Source: Taudactylus pleione
Lineage: Eukaryota > Chordata > Amphibia > Anura > Myobatrachidae
Reading direction: 5' to 3'
Assembly: GCA_031769625.1 (NCBI GenBank)
Contig: JAUIMM010000698.1
Location: 1 to 64,000 of the forward strand
DNA length: 64,000 nucleotides
Shown piece after piece: positions 50,030 to 63,700 of this stretch; positions within the stretch are counted from its first letter, which is position 1; each line of letters starts with the position of its first letter. The notes beneath the pieces are model-generated. The model did not search any database and was not told the origin of the DNA. It saw only the letters and a program-made list of their open reading frames with translations. The position numbers and the translations under genes were made by a program.

Positions 50030-53000
50030 TCTTAGAAGGTTAAGAGGCTGTGAGGTCTACTATCCTGTTAATAGAAGAGATTTGATAATCTTCGCACTAC
50101 ATAATAGTTTAAGGTTATGACCTAATGGCAATGTGCAGGATATGGCGGTGGTACATGATGTCATTGGGGAAGTGGTCAAGTCCAGAAAGGACGCAAAAAA
50201 TAAAAGAGATCAGGTGAAACAGAAATAATATAAAATGTTTTCTAACATACAGTATATACTCTTCTGTGCTGGACAAAATGAAGCAAACGACATATGGAAG
50301 GTTACAGTCCCTTTAAATAGCAAATATTGAAGATGGTTTTCAAGGCATTTCTTAAAGAGGTTGGATACCCTGTCCAATTGCATTATTTAATGCAATCATC
50401 CTGCAGATTTGGAAGCAGTGGAGTGCACCTGCAGAATAGGTAGCCATTCTGAATGGATGAAAAATTGCATAATTGGTTCACAATAACTTAGGAGATGCCT
50501 AATTGAGTCTGCCAAGTCCCAGGCAATTGCTCAATGTCATGATCCTGTGCTGTTGACCCCATAAGAAGAAAATCCAAAGCATGGGGTCCTCCTGTCACAT
50601 AGTCCAAGCATATTCTGCAGGGGATGTGTGCCTCTTCCCTAGGAAAAAAAACAGCCAGAGGCATCACTAGGGTCTTTGGAGCCCAGGGCAAGTTAAAGAA
50701 CTGCGTGCCGCCCTCCGCCCCGCCCACCCATAGACACGAACAGCGAAGCATTTATGCGCGCCCCTGGCGCGCAGCGAAAAATGGGTGTGGTCACATACTG
50801 AAGGGGCGTGGCCACTTAAAATGGGGCGTGCCAACATGGCACGCCACCCATTTCTTGTCACTCTGGGAACATTACTTTCTATTCCATATATACCTTACCG
50901 ATACGGTGGTTTCTCACAATGTGGAACCTCTGAAGAAATATATCCTCCATGGGAAGACAGCGCCTGCAGTCGGCATTCTCTATTCATGTAGGGCACATCG
51001 TCCAGAAGATGCCTGTTTGTGTGGGAATATTAACAAGGTCGGACTCATTCCCCCTGTGTATTTCCTGCCCCCTGCATCTCTTAGCCACACCATCTCCCCC
51101 TGCATCGTCTCTCGGCACACCATAACCTCCCCAGACACACACATACTGACACAGACATACACACCTCTTTCACACAAATGCAGCCAGCCAAATAAATAAA
51201 ACGGCTTGCTTATGCAGGCGCTTTTAGCACTAGAAGTGCCTGCATACCCATGGCTGAAAAAGCATGTTGAAGCTTGAAGAAATCACCCAGGACCTGCTGG
51301 GACCTGTAGTGCCACAGAAAAACACACATATAAACTAGATATGTGCACCAGACCATTTTTGCTAGATTTGGATTTGGCTCTGATTCGTCATCCGGCCTTG
51401 GATTTGAATTTGACAAAGCGCCATGACTGGTTTTGGATTTGAATTTAGATTTGGATTTTTTTACAAAAATTGACAAAGAAAGCTAAAATCACATAATTTG
51501 GGCATTTTTTTTGTTCCTAGAGTATTATTAACCTCAATAACATTAATTTCCAGTCATTTACAGTCAATTTAGACCACCTCACAGCTCACAATATTATTTT
51601 CACCATTATTGGCCAAAGGCTGCAGTGAGCTGGCAGGTTACTAAGCGACAGAGTGGTGGCACAGACACCGCAGTTTAAAGCACATCTATGAAACATTGCC
51701 ATTCACTACTGAGTCACAGTACTTGTGTGTTATGGACACACAGAGGGCTAAGGCCCAATGAGTCACGGTGCATGTAAACACAGTGGGTTATGGCCCAAGG
51801 AATCACAGTACTTGTATACACAGTGAGGTACAGCCCAAGGAGTCAAGGTGCTTGTATACACAGTGGGGAACACCACAAAAAAAAGTGTTTTTTTTACTTT
51901 TTAAACTTTTAAATCTCTTCAACTTTTTTTTTACTTTTAAACTTTGTTTTTTTTGCACACACAGCCACTTGTGAGTCTGGATACAGCCCCTTTAATCAGC
52001 AGAATATAGCGCAGCATACATCAGCGAGCAGTGTGCCCCCTTACACAGTCACTTTGCCAGCCCAGCCAACTCTAAATGACCCCCAGAGTGTACGTATATT
52101 TAGCACAGTGGGCCTAATCTATATAGTGGCTAAGCATAACAGGGATATATTGCATACTGATCAAGTTACATTAGGCTAAACTGAATATTTATCAATCCTG
52201 AAAGTCTACTGTATAATGGGCAAAATCGGTCCTCCACTGTATATTCATCATTGCCAATTATATGCTATACTGGGAACAGAGACTATTGGGGAGATTCAAA
52301 AAGAAGCACGTTTCCATCAGAATATTGCACGCTGATGTAATGCTGGTCATCCTGCAGGAAAACCTCGCTCGGCTTTGCTCACACCTATAGGGGTGCAGAA
52401 ACAACTAGCCTTGGCCTAGCTATTAACGTCATTTCAATTTATAAACATCCTAGCAGTATTTTCATATTAATTGTGTTTTTTATTTTCATTCAATCCCTTG
52501 CTTGTTTTCTACCCAAGTAGCAGTCTTGAGAAATAAAAAATGGACAGAATCAGCAGGTTAATGAAATGAGAAAGAGCTGATAGGAACTGATTGATTGAAT
52601 GAGTGGATGCAGTAAAAGAGAACTTTGGCGAATAAGGAGATGGCAAAGGGACAGATGTGTAATAATAATAAATGGCAGGTGTATCATGGGAAGCAGAGGT
52701 GATGGAGAATATAAACATATCACACATCAGTAGAGATTATTTTGTGCACTTCTCCTTTAAGGAATGTAGAACACGAGTGAGGTCATGCTGTGATGTCATA
52801 ATGGTAACTCTTTGCTGTTGCTCACTCTTAACCGCCCAGGACACTGACATAGCATTATCATTGCTGTCATTAACATACTCCAAATACATCTCTTGCACCC
52901 AGCCCACTGAGGGAAATATATCCTCTTGAGGTAAGTATCTCATCAAAGACAAGGGCGTTTCACTTGGATGTGCCTGCAGACTTGGAGCTTGACTACCCTA

Positions 53001-53605
53001 AAATATGACCTTGAGCTTGTTTATTTCTATAATTGGAGGTTCTAGCAGCACAGCACATCTATCGCAATGTAGTAGCCATTCGGGTAAAATCGGTGCTTCT
53101 CAAAAGGGGATGACCATCCTCTTCAGAAAATTGCGCAGCTTTGTGAGGAATTTAAATTGGGTAATGTCAGGAGATGTGGACAGGAACTATATTAATGACG
53201 TCAGCCAATGTTATTTATTAATGTGGTAAACTGTATAGTGTATTTTAGTGTCAAATGTTCATACAGTATTTTAAATAAGTTTGGAAATATAACTCTGCAT
53301 AGCCTCCTAGTGCCCAGAGGGACGGGCAATCCTTCAAGCCATGGGTCCCCAGAGGTTTCCTCCACAGGGGGTTTTTCCTCTCCTGAGTGCTGAAGGATGA
53401 TTCTTTGTGAGTCATGAGGCTTCCACCATCTTGTTCCTCTTATAGGACAAGCTTGTAAGAGCCTCCAGCTAATCTTGGGCACTAATTTATTTACAACGCA
53501 GAGTAAAAATAAAGTGTTGTTTTCCTTGTGCTAAAAATTCATAATAAATATATTTTCAAATTGATTTTACTTGATGTGGTCTTTGTTTTTTTTCATAATG
53601 GAGTC
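50030..53605 (+). repeat. Macrosatellite copy 15 (family B, core, 3576 bp)
   Basis: Shares CACATACTGAAGG near 50790 with copy 16 only, in the second 20-bp box of the GC block. It differs from copy 16 at one site I could find: G at 50329 (ATATTGAAG), which is the family A state, isolated among B alleles. Reverse mutation or a very short conversion tract would explain it. Confidence 0.97.
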
Positions 53606-56600
53606 TCTTAGAAGGTTAAGAGGCTGTGAGGTCTACTATCCTGTTAATAGAAGAGATTTGATAATCTTCGCACTACATAATAGTTTAAGGTTATGACCTA
53701 ATGGCAATGTGCAGGATATGGCGGTGGTACATGATGTCATTGGGGAAGTGGTCAAGTCCAGAAAGGACGCAAAAAATAAAAGAGATCAGGTGAAACAGAA
53801 ATAATATAAAATGTTTTCTAACATACAGTATATACTCTTCTGTGCTGGACAAAATGAAGCAAACGACATATGGAAGGTTACAGTCCCTTTAAATAGCAAA
53901 TATTTAAGATGGTTTTCAAGGCATTTCTTAAAGAGGTTGGATACCCTGTCCAATTGCATTATTTAATGCAATCATCCTGCAGATTTGGAAGCAGTGGAGT
54001 GCACCTGCAGAATAGGTAGCCATTCTGAATGGATGAAAAATTGCATAATTGGTTCACAATAACTTAGGAGATGCCTAATTGAGTCTGCCAAGTCCCAGGC
54101 AATTGCTCAATGTCATGATCCTGTGCTGTTGACCCCATAAGAAGAAAATCCAAAGCATGGGGTCCTCCTGTCACATAGTCCAAGCATATTCTGCAGGGGA
54201 TGTGTGCCTCTTCCCTAGGAAAAAAAACAGCCAGAGGCATCACTAGGGTCTTTGGAGCCCAGGGCAAGTTAAAGAACTGCGTGCCGCCCTCCGCCCCGCC
54301 CACCCATAGACACGAACAGCGAAGCATTTATGCGCGCCCCTGGCGCGCAGCGAAAAATGGGTGTGGTCACATACTGAAGGGGCGTGGCCACTTAAAATGG
54401 GGCGTGCCAACATGGCACGCCACCCATTTCTTGTCACTCTGGGAACATTACTTTCTATTCCATATATACCTTACCGATACGGTGGTTTCTCACAATGTGG
54501 AACCTCTGAAGAAATATATCCTCCATGGGAAGACAGCGCCTGCAGTCGGCATTCTCTATTCATGTAGGGCACATCGTCCAGAAGATGCCTGTTTGTGTGG
54601 GAATATTAACAAGGTCGGACTCATTCCCCCTGTGTATTTCCTGCCCCCTGCATCTCTTAGCCACACCATCTCCCCCTGCATCGTCTCTCGGCACACCATA
54701 ACCTCCCCAGACACACACATACTGACACAGACATACACACCTCTTTCACACAAATGCAGCCAGCCAAATAAATAAAACGGCTTGCTTATGCAGGCGCTTT
54801 TAGCACTAGAAGTGCCTGCATACCCATGGCTGAAAAAGCATGTTGAAGCTTGAAGAAATCACCCAGGACCTGCTGGGACCTGTAGTGCCACAGAAAAACA
54901 CACATATAAACTAGATATGTGCACCAGACCATTTTTGCTAGATTTGGATTTGGCTCTGATTCGTCATCCGGCCTTGGATTTGAATTTGACAAAGCGCCAT
55001 GACTGGTTTTGGATTTGAATTTAGATTTGGATTTTTTTACAAAAATTGACAAAGAAAGCTAAAATCACATAATTTGGGCATTTTTTTTGTTCCTAGAGTA
55101 TTATTAACCTCAATAACATTAATTTCCAGTCATTTACAGTCAATTTAGACCACCTCACAGCTCACAATATTATTTTCACCATTATTGGCCAAAGGCTGCA
55201 GTGAGCTGGCAGGTTACTAAGCGACAGAGTGGTGGCACAGACACCGCAGTTTAAAGCACATCTATGAAACATTGCCATTCACTACTGAGTCACAGTACTT
55301 GTGTGTTATGGACACACAGAGGGCTAAGGCCCAATGAGTCACGGTGCATGTAAACACAGTGGGTTATGGCCCAAGGAATCACAGTACTTGTATACACAGT
55401 GAGGTACAGCCCAAGGAGTCAAGGTGCTTGTATACACAGTGGGGAACACCACAAAAAAAAGTGTTTTTTTTACTTTTTAAACTTTTAAATCTCTTCAACT
55501 TTTTTTTTACTTTTAAACTTTGTTTTTTTTGCACACACAGCCACTTGTGAGTCTGGATACAGCCCCTTTAATCAGCAGAATATAGCGCAGCATACATCAG
55601 CGAGCAGTGTGCCCCCTTACACAGTCACTTTGCCAGCCCAGCCAACTCTAAATGACCCCCAGAGTGTACGTATATTTAGCACAGTGGGCCTAATCTATAT
55701 AGTGGCTAAGCATAACAGGGATATATTGCATACTGATCAAGTTACATTAGGCTAAACTGAATATTTATCAATCCTGAAAGTCTACTGTATAATGGGCAAA
55801 ATCGGTCCTCCACTGTATATTCATCATTGCCAATTATATGCTATACTGGGAACAGAGACTATTGGGGAGATTCAAAAAGAAGCACGTTTCCATCAGAATA
55901 TTGCACGCTGATGTAATGCTGGTCATCCTGCAGGAAAACCTCGCTCGGCTTTGCTCACACCTATAGGGGTGCAGAAACAACTAGCCTTGGCCTAGCTATT
56001 AACGTCATTTCAATTTATAAACATCCTAGCAGTATTTTCATATTAATTGTGTTTTTTATTTTCATTCAATCCCTTGCTTGTTTTCTACCCAAGTAGCAGT
56101 CTTGAGAAATAAAAAATGGACAGAATCAGCAGGTTAATGAAATGAGAAAGAGCTGATAGGAACTGATTGATTGAATGAGTGGATGCAGTAAAAGAGAACT
56201 TTGGCGAATAAGGAGATGGCAAAGGGACAGATGTGTAATAATAATAAATGGCAGGTGTATCATGGGAAGCAGAGGTGATGGAGAATATAAACATATCACA
56301 CATCAGTAGAGATTATTTTGTGCACTTCTCCTTTAAGGAATGTAGAACACGAGTGAGGTCATGCTGTGATGTCATAATGGTAACTCTTTGCTGTTGCTCA
56401 CTCTTAACCGCCCAGGACACTGACATAGCATTATCATTGCTGTCATTAACATACTCCAAATACATCTCTTGCACCCAGCCCACTGAGGGAAATATATCCT
56501 CTTGAGGTAAGTATCTCATCAAAGACAAGGGCGTTTCACTTGGATGTGCCTGCAGACTTGGAGCTTGACTACCCTAAAATATGACCTTGAGCTTGTTTAT

Positions 56601-57181
56601 TTCTATAATTGGAGGTTCTAGCAGCACAGCACATCTATCGCAATGTAGTAGCCATTCGGGTAAAATCGGTGCTTCTCAAAAGGGGATGACCATCCTCTTC
56701 AGAAAATTGCGCAGCTTTGTGAGGAATTTAAATTGGGTAATGTCAGGAGATGTGGACAGGAACTATATTAATGACGTCAGCCAATGTTATTTATTAATGT
56801 GGTAAACTGTATAGTGTATTTTAGTGTCAAATGTTCATACAGTATTTTAAATAAGTTTGGAAATATAACTCTGCATAGCCTCCTAGTGCCCAGAGGGACG
56901 GGCAATCCTTCAAGCCATGGGTCCCCAGAGGTTTCCTCCACAGGGGGTTTTTCCTCTCCTGAGTGCTGAAGGATGATTCTTTGTGAGTCATGAGGCTTCC
57001 ACCATCTTGTTCCTCTTATAGGACAAGCTTGTAAGAGCCTCCAGCTAATCTTGGGCACTAATTTATTTACAACGCAGAGTAAAAATAAAGTGTTGTTTTC
57101 CTTGTGCTAAAAATTCATAATAAATATATTTTCAAATTGATTTTACTTGATGTGGTCTTTGTTTTTTTTCATAATGGAGTC
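53606..57181 (+). repeat. Macrosatellite copy 16 (family B, core, 3576 bp)
   Basis: Same as copy 15 except for the B allele ATATTTAAG near 53900. It carries CACATACTGAAGG near 54370, CCAGCCCAGCC near 55635 and TCATCATTGCC near 55822. Confidence 0.97.
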
Positions 57182-60100
57182 TCTTAGAAGGTTAAGAGGC
57201 TGTGAGGTCTACTATCCTGTTAATAGAAGAGATTTGATAATCTTCGCACTACATAATAGTTTAAGGTTATGACCTAATGGCAATGTGCAGGATATGGCGG
57301 TGGTACATGATGTCATTGGGGAAGTGGTCAAGTCCAGAAAGGACGCAAAAAATAAAAGAGATCAGGTGAAACAGAAATAATATAAAATGTTTTCTAACAT
57401 ACAGTATATACTCTTCTGTGCTGGACAAAATGAAGCAAACGACATATGGAAGGTTACAGTCCCTTTAAATAGCAAATATTTAAGATGGTTTTCAAGGCAT
57501 TTCTTAAAGAGGTTGGATACCCTGTCCAATTGCATTATTTAATGCAATCATCCTGCAGATTTGGAAGCAGTGGAGTGCACCTGCAGAATAGGTAGCCATT
57601 CTGAATGGATGAAAAATTGCATAATTGGTTCACAATAACTTAGGAGATGCCTAATTGAGTCTGCCAAGTCCCAGGCAATTGCTCAATGTCATGATCCTGT
57701 GCTGTTGACCCCATAAGAAGAAAATCCAAAGCATGGGGTCCTCCTGTCACATAGTCCAAGCATATTCTGCAGGGGATGTGTGCCTCTTCCCTAGGAAAAA
57801 AAACAGCCAGAGGCATCACTAGGGTCTTTGGAGCCCAGGGCAAGTTAAAGAACTGCGTGCCGCCCTCCGCCCCGCCCACCCATAGACACGAACAGCGAAG
57901 CATTTATGCGCGCCCCTGGCGCGCAGCGAAAAATGGGTGTGGTCACTTACTGAAGGGGCGTGGCCACTTAAAATGGGGCGTGCCAACATGGCACGCCACC
58001 CATTTCTTGTCACTCTGGGAACATTACTTTCTATTCCATATATACCTTACCGATACGGTGGTTTCTCACAATGTGGAACCTCTGAAGAAATATATCCTCC
58101 ATGGGAAGACAGCGCCTGCAGTCGGCATTCTCTATTCATGTAGGGCACATCGTCCAGAAGATGCCTGTTTGTGTGGGAATATTAACAAGGTCGGACTCAT
58201 TCCCCCTGTGTATTTCCTGCCCCCTGCATCTCTTAGCCACACCATCTCCCCCTGCATCGTCTCTCGGCACACCATAACCTCCCCAGACACACACATACTG
58301 ACACAGACATACACACCTCTTTCACACAAATGCAGCCAGCCAAATAAATAAAACGGCTTGCTTATGCAGGCGCTTTTAGCACTAGAAGTGCCTGCATACC
58401 CATGGCTGAAAAAGCATGTTGAAGCTTGAAGAAATCACCCAGGACCTGCTGGGACCTGTAGTGCCACAGAAAAACACACATATAAACTAGATATGTGCAC
58501 CAGACCATTTTTGCTAGATTTGGATTTGGCTCTGATTCGTCATCCGGCCTTGGATTTGAATTTGACAAAGCGCCATGACTGGTTTTGGATTTGAATTTAG
58601 ATTTGGATTTTTTTACAAAAATTGACAAAGAAAGCTAAAATCACATAATTTGGGCATTTTTTTTGTTCCTAGAGTATTATTAACCTCAATAACATTAATT
58701 TCCAGTCATTTACAGTCAATTTAGACCACCTCACAGCTCACAATATTATTTTCACCATTATTGGCCAAAGGCTGCAGTGAGCTGGCAGGTTACTAAGCGA
58801 CAGAGTGGTGGCACAGACACCGCAGTTTAAAGCACATCTATGAAACATTGCCATTCACTACTGAGTCACAGTACTTGTGTGTTATGGACACACAGAGGGC
58901 TAAGGCCCAATGAGTCACGGTGCATGTAAACACAGTGGGTTATGGCCCAAGGAATCACAGTACTTGTATACACAGTGAGGTACAGCCCAAGGAGTCAAGG
59001 TGCTTGTATACACAGTGGGGAACACCACAAAAAAAAGTGTTTTTTTTACTTTTTAAACTTTTAAATCTCTTCAACTTTTTTTTTACTTTTAAACTTTGTT
59101 TTTTTTGCACACACAGCCACTTGTGAGTCTGGATACAGCCCCTTTAATCAGCAGAATATAGCGCAGCATACATCAGCGAGCAGTGTGCCCCCTTACACAG
59201 TCACTTTGCCAGCCCAGCCAACTCTAAATGACCCCCAGAGTGTACGTATATTTAGCACAGTGGGCCTAATCTATATAGTGGCTAAGCATAACAGGGATAT
59301 ATTGCATACTGATCAAGTTACATTAGGCTAAACTGAATATTTATCAATCCTGAAAGTCTACTGTATAATGGGCAAAATCGGTCCTCCACTGTATATTCAT
59401 CATTGCCAATTATATGCTATACTGGGAACAGAGACTATTGGGGAGATTCAAAAAGAAGCACGTTTCCATCAGAATATTGCACGCTGATGTAATGCTGGTC
59501 ATCCTGCAGGAAAACCTCGCTCGGCTTTGCTCACACCTATAGGGGTGCAGAAACAACTAGCCTTGGCCTAGCTATTAACGTCATTTCAATTTATAAACAT
59601 CCTAGCAGTATTTTCATATTAATTGTGTTTTTTATTTTCATTCAATCCCTTGCTTGTTTTCTACCCAAGTAGCAGTCTTGAGAAATAAAAAATGGACAGA
59701 ATCAGCAGGTTAATGAAATGAGAAAGAGCTGATAGGAACTGATTGATTGAATGAGTGGATGCAGTAAAAGAGAACTTTGGCGAATAAGGAGATGGCAAAG
59801 GGACAGATGTGTAATAATAATAAATGGCAGGTGTATCATGGGAAGCAGAGGTGATGGAGAATATAAACATATCACACATCAGTAGAGATTATTTTGTGCA
59901 CTTCTCCTTTAAGGAATGTAGAACACGAGTGAGGTCATGCTGTGATGTCATAATGGTAACTCTTTGCTGTTGCTCACTCTTAACCGCCCAGGACACTGAC
60001 ATAGCATTATCATTGCTGTCATTAACATACTCCAAATACATCTCTTGCACCCAGCCCACTGAGGGAAATATATCCTCTTGAGGTAAGTATCTCATCAAAG

Positions 60101-60758
60101 ACAAGGGCGTTTCACTTGGATGTGCCTGCAGACTTGGAGCTTGACTACCCTAAAATATGACCTTGAGCTTGTTTATTTCTATAATTGGAGGTTCTAGCAG
60201 CACAGCACATCTATCGCAATGTAGTAGCCATTCGGGTAAAATCGGTGCTTCTCAAAAGGGGATGACCATCCTCTTCAGAAAATTGCGCAGCTTTGTGAGG
60301 AATTTAAATTGGGTAATGTCAGGAGATGTGGACAGGAACTATATTAATGACGTCAGCCAATGTTATTTATTAATGTGGTAAACTGTATAGTGTATTTTAG
60401 TGTCAAATGTTCATACAGTATTTTAAATAAGTTTGGAAATATAACTCTGCATAGCCTCCTAGTGCCCAGAGGGACGGGCAATCCTTCAAGCCATGGGTCC
60501 CCAGAGGTTTCCTCCACAGGGGTTTTTTTCCTCTCCAGAGTGCTGAAGGATGATTCTTTGTGAGTCATGAGGCTTCCACCATCTTGTTCCTCTTATAGGA
60601 CAAGCTTGTAAGAGCCTCCAGCTAATCTTGGGCACTAATTTATTTACAACGCAGAGTAAAAATAAAGTGTTGTTTTCCTTGTGCTAAAAATTCATAATAA
60701 ATATATTTTCAAATTGATTTTACTTGATGTGGTCTTTGTTTTTTTTCATAATGGAGTC
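57182..60758 (+). repeat. Macrosatellite copy 17 (family B, core, 3577 bp, longest)
   Basis: Core-type copy with CACTTACTGAAGG. Its only differences from the core that I noticed lie together near 60519-60537: four G and seven T instead of five G and five T (net +1 bp), and CTCCAGAG instead of CTCCTGAG. The clustering suggests one mutational event. It lies directly beside the site of the palindrome/B-segment replacement. Confidence 0.97.
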
Positions 60759-63700
60759 TCTTAGAAGGTTAAGAGGCTGTGAGGTCTACTATCCTGTTAA
60801 TAGAAGAGATTTGATAATCTTCGCACTACATAATAGTTTAAGGTTATGACCTAATGGCAATGTGCAGGATATGGCGGTGGTACATGATGTCATTGGGGAA
60901 GTGGTCAAGTCCAGAAAGGACGCAAAAAATAAAAGAGATCAGGTGAAACAGAAATAATATAAAATGTTTTCTAACATACAGTATATACTCTTCTGTGCTG
61001 GACAAAATGAAGCAAATGACATATGGAAGGTTACAGTCCCTTTAAATAGCAAATATTTAAGATGGTTTTCAAGGCATTTCTTAAAGAGGTTGGATACCCT
61101 GTCCAATTGCATTATTTAATGCAATCATCCTGCAGATTTGGAAGCAGTGGAGTGCACCTGCAGAATAGGTAGCCATTCTGAATGGATGAAAAATTGCATA
61201 ATTGGTTCACAATAACTTAGGAGATGCCTAATTGAGTCTGCCAAGTCCCAGGCAATTGCTCAATGTCATGATCCTGTGCTGTTGACCCCATAAGAAGAAA
61301 ATCCAAAGCATGGGGTCCTCCTGTCACATAGTCCAAGCATATTCTGCAGGGGATGTGTGCCTCTTCCCTAGGAAAAAAAACAGCCAGAGGCATCACTAGG
61401 GTCTTTGGAGCCCAGGGCAAGTTAAAGAACTGCGTGCCGCCCTCCGCCCCGCCCCCCCATAGACACGAATAGTGAAGCATTTATGCGCGCCCCTGGCGCA
61501 CAGCGAAAAATGGGTGTGGTCACTTACTGAAGGGGCGTGGCCACTTAAAATGGGGCGTGCCAACATGGCACGCCACCCATTTCTTGTCACTCTGGGAACA
61601 TTACTTTCTATTCCATATATACCTTACCGATACGGTGGTTTCTCACAATGTGGAACCTCTGAAGAAATATATCCTCCATGGGAAGACAGCGCCTGCAGTC
61701 GGCATTCTCTATTCATGTAGGGCACATCGTCCAGAAGATGCCTGTTTGTGTGGGAATATTAACAAGGTCGGACTCATTCCCCCTGTGTATTTCCTGCCCC
61801 CTGCATCTCTTAGCCACACCATCTCCCCCTGCATCGTCTCTCGGCACACCCAGACACACACATACTGACACAGACATACACACCTCTTTCACACAAATGC
61901 AGCCAGCCAAATAAATAAAACAGCTTGCTTATGCAGGCGCTTTTAGCACTAGAAGTGCCTGCATACCCATGGCTGAAAAAGCATGTTGAAGCTTGAAGAA
62001 ATCACCCAGGACCTGCTGGGACCTGTAGTGCCACAGAAAAACACACATATAAACTAGATATGTGCACCAGACCATTTTTGCTAGATTTGGATTTGGCTCT
62101 GATTCGTCATCCGGCCTTGGATTTGAATTTGACAAAGCGCCATGACTGGTTTTGGATTTGAATTTAGATTTGGATTTTTTTACAAAAATTGACAAAGAAA
62201 GCTAAAATCACATAATTTGGGCATTTTTTTTGTTCCTAGAGTATTATTAACCTCAATAACATTAATTTCCAGTCATTTACAGTCAATTTAGACCACCTCA
62301 CAGCTCACAATATTATTTTCACCATTATTGGCCAAAGGCTGCAGTGAGCTGGCAGGTTACTAAGCGACAGAGTGGTGGCACAGACACCGCAGTTTAAAGC
62401 ACATCTATGAAACATTGCCATTCACTACTGAGTCACAGTACTTGTGTGTTATGGACACACAGAGGGCTAAGGCCCAATGAGTCACGGTGCATGTAAACAC
62501 AGTGGGTTATGGCCCAAGGAATCACAGTACTTGTATACACAGTGAGGTACAGCCCAAGGAGTCAAGGTGCTTGTATACACAGTGAGGAACACCACAAAAA
62601 AAAGTGTTTTTTTTACTTTTTATACTTTTAAATCTCTTCAACTTTTTTTTTACTTTTAAACTTTGTTTTTTTTGCACACACAGCCACTTGTGAGTCTGGA
62701 TACAGCCCCTTTAATCAGCAGAATATAGCGCAGCATATATCAGCGAGCAGTGTGCCCCCTTACACAGTCACTTTGCCAGCCCAGCCAACTCTAAATGACC
62801 CCCAGAGTGTACGTATATTTAGCACAGTGGGCCTAATCTATATAGTGGCTAAGCATAACAGGGATATATTGCATACTGATCAAGTTACATTAGGCTAAAC
62901 TGAATATTTATCAATCCTGAAAGTCTACTGTATAATGGGCAAAATCGGTCCTCCACTGTATATTCATCATTGCCAATTATATGCTATACTGGGAACAGAG
63001 ACTATTGGGGAGATTCAAAAAGAAGCACGTTTCCATCAGAATATTGCACGCTGATGTAATGCTGGTCATCCTGCAGGAAAACCTCGCTCGGCTTTGCTCA
63101 CACCTATAGGGGTGCAGAAACAACTAGCCTTGGCCTAGCTATTAACGTCATTTCAATTTATAAACATCCTAGCAGTATTTTCATATTAATTGTGTTTTTT
63201 ATTTTCATTCAATCCCTTGCTTGTTTTCTACCCAAGTAGCAGTCTTGAGAAATAAAAAATGGACAGAATCAGCAGGTTAATGAAATGAGAAAGAGCTGAT
63301 AGGAACTGATTGATTGAATGAGTGGATGCAGTAAAAGAGAACTTTGGCGAATAAGGAGATGGCAAAGGGACAGATGTGTAATAATAATAAATGGCAGGTG
63401 TATCATGGGAAGCAGAGGTGATGGAGAATATAAACATATCACACATCAGTAGAGATTATTTTGTGCACTTCTCCTTTAAGGAATGTAGAACACGAGTGAG
63501 GTCATGCTGTGATGTCATAATGGTAACTCTTTGCTGTTGCTCACTCTTAACCGCCCAGGACACTGACATAGCATTATCATTGCTGTCATTAACATACTCC
63601 AAATACATCTCTTGCACCCAGCCCACTGAGGGAAATATATCCTCTTGAGGTAAGTATCTCATCAAAGACAAGGGCGTTTCACTTGGATGTGCCTGCAGAC

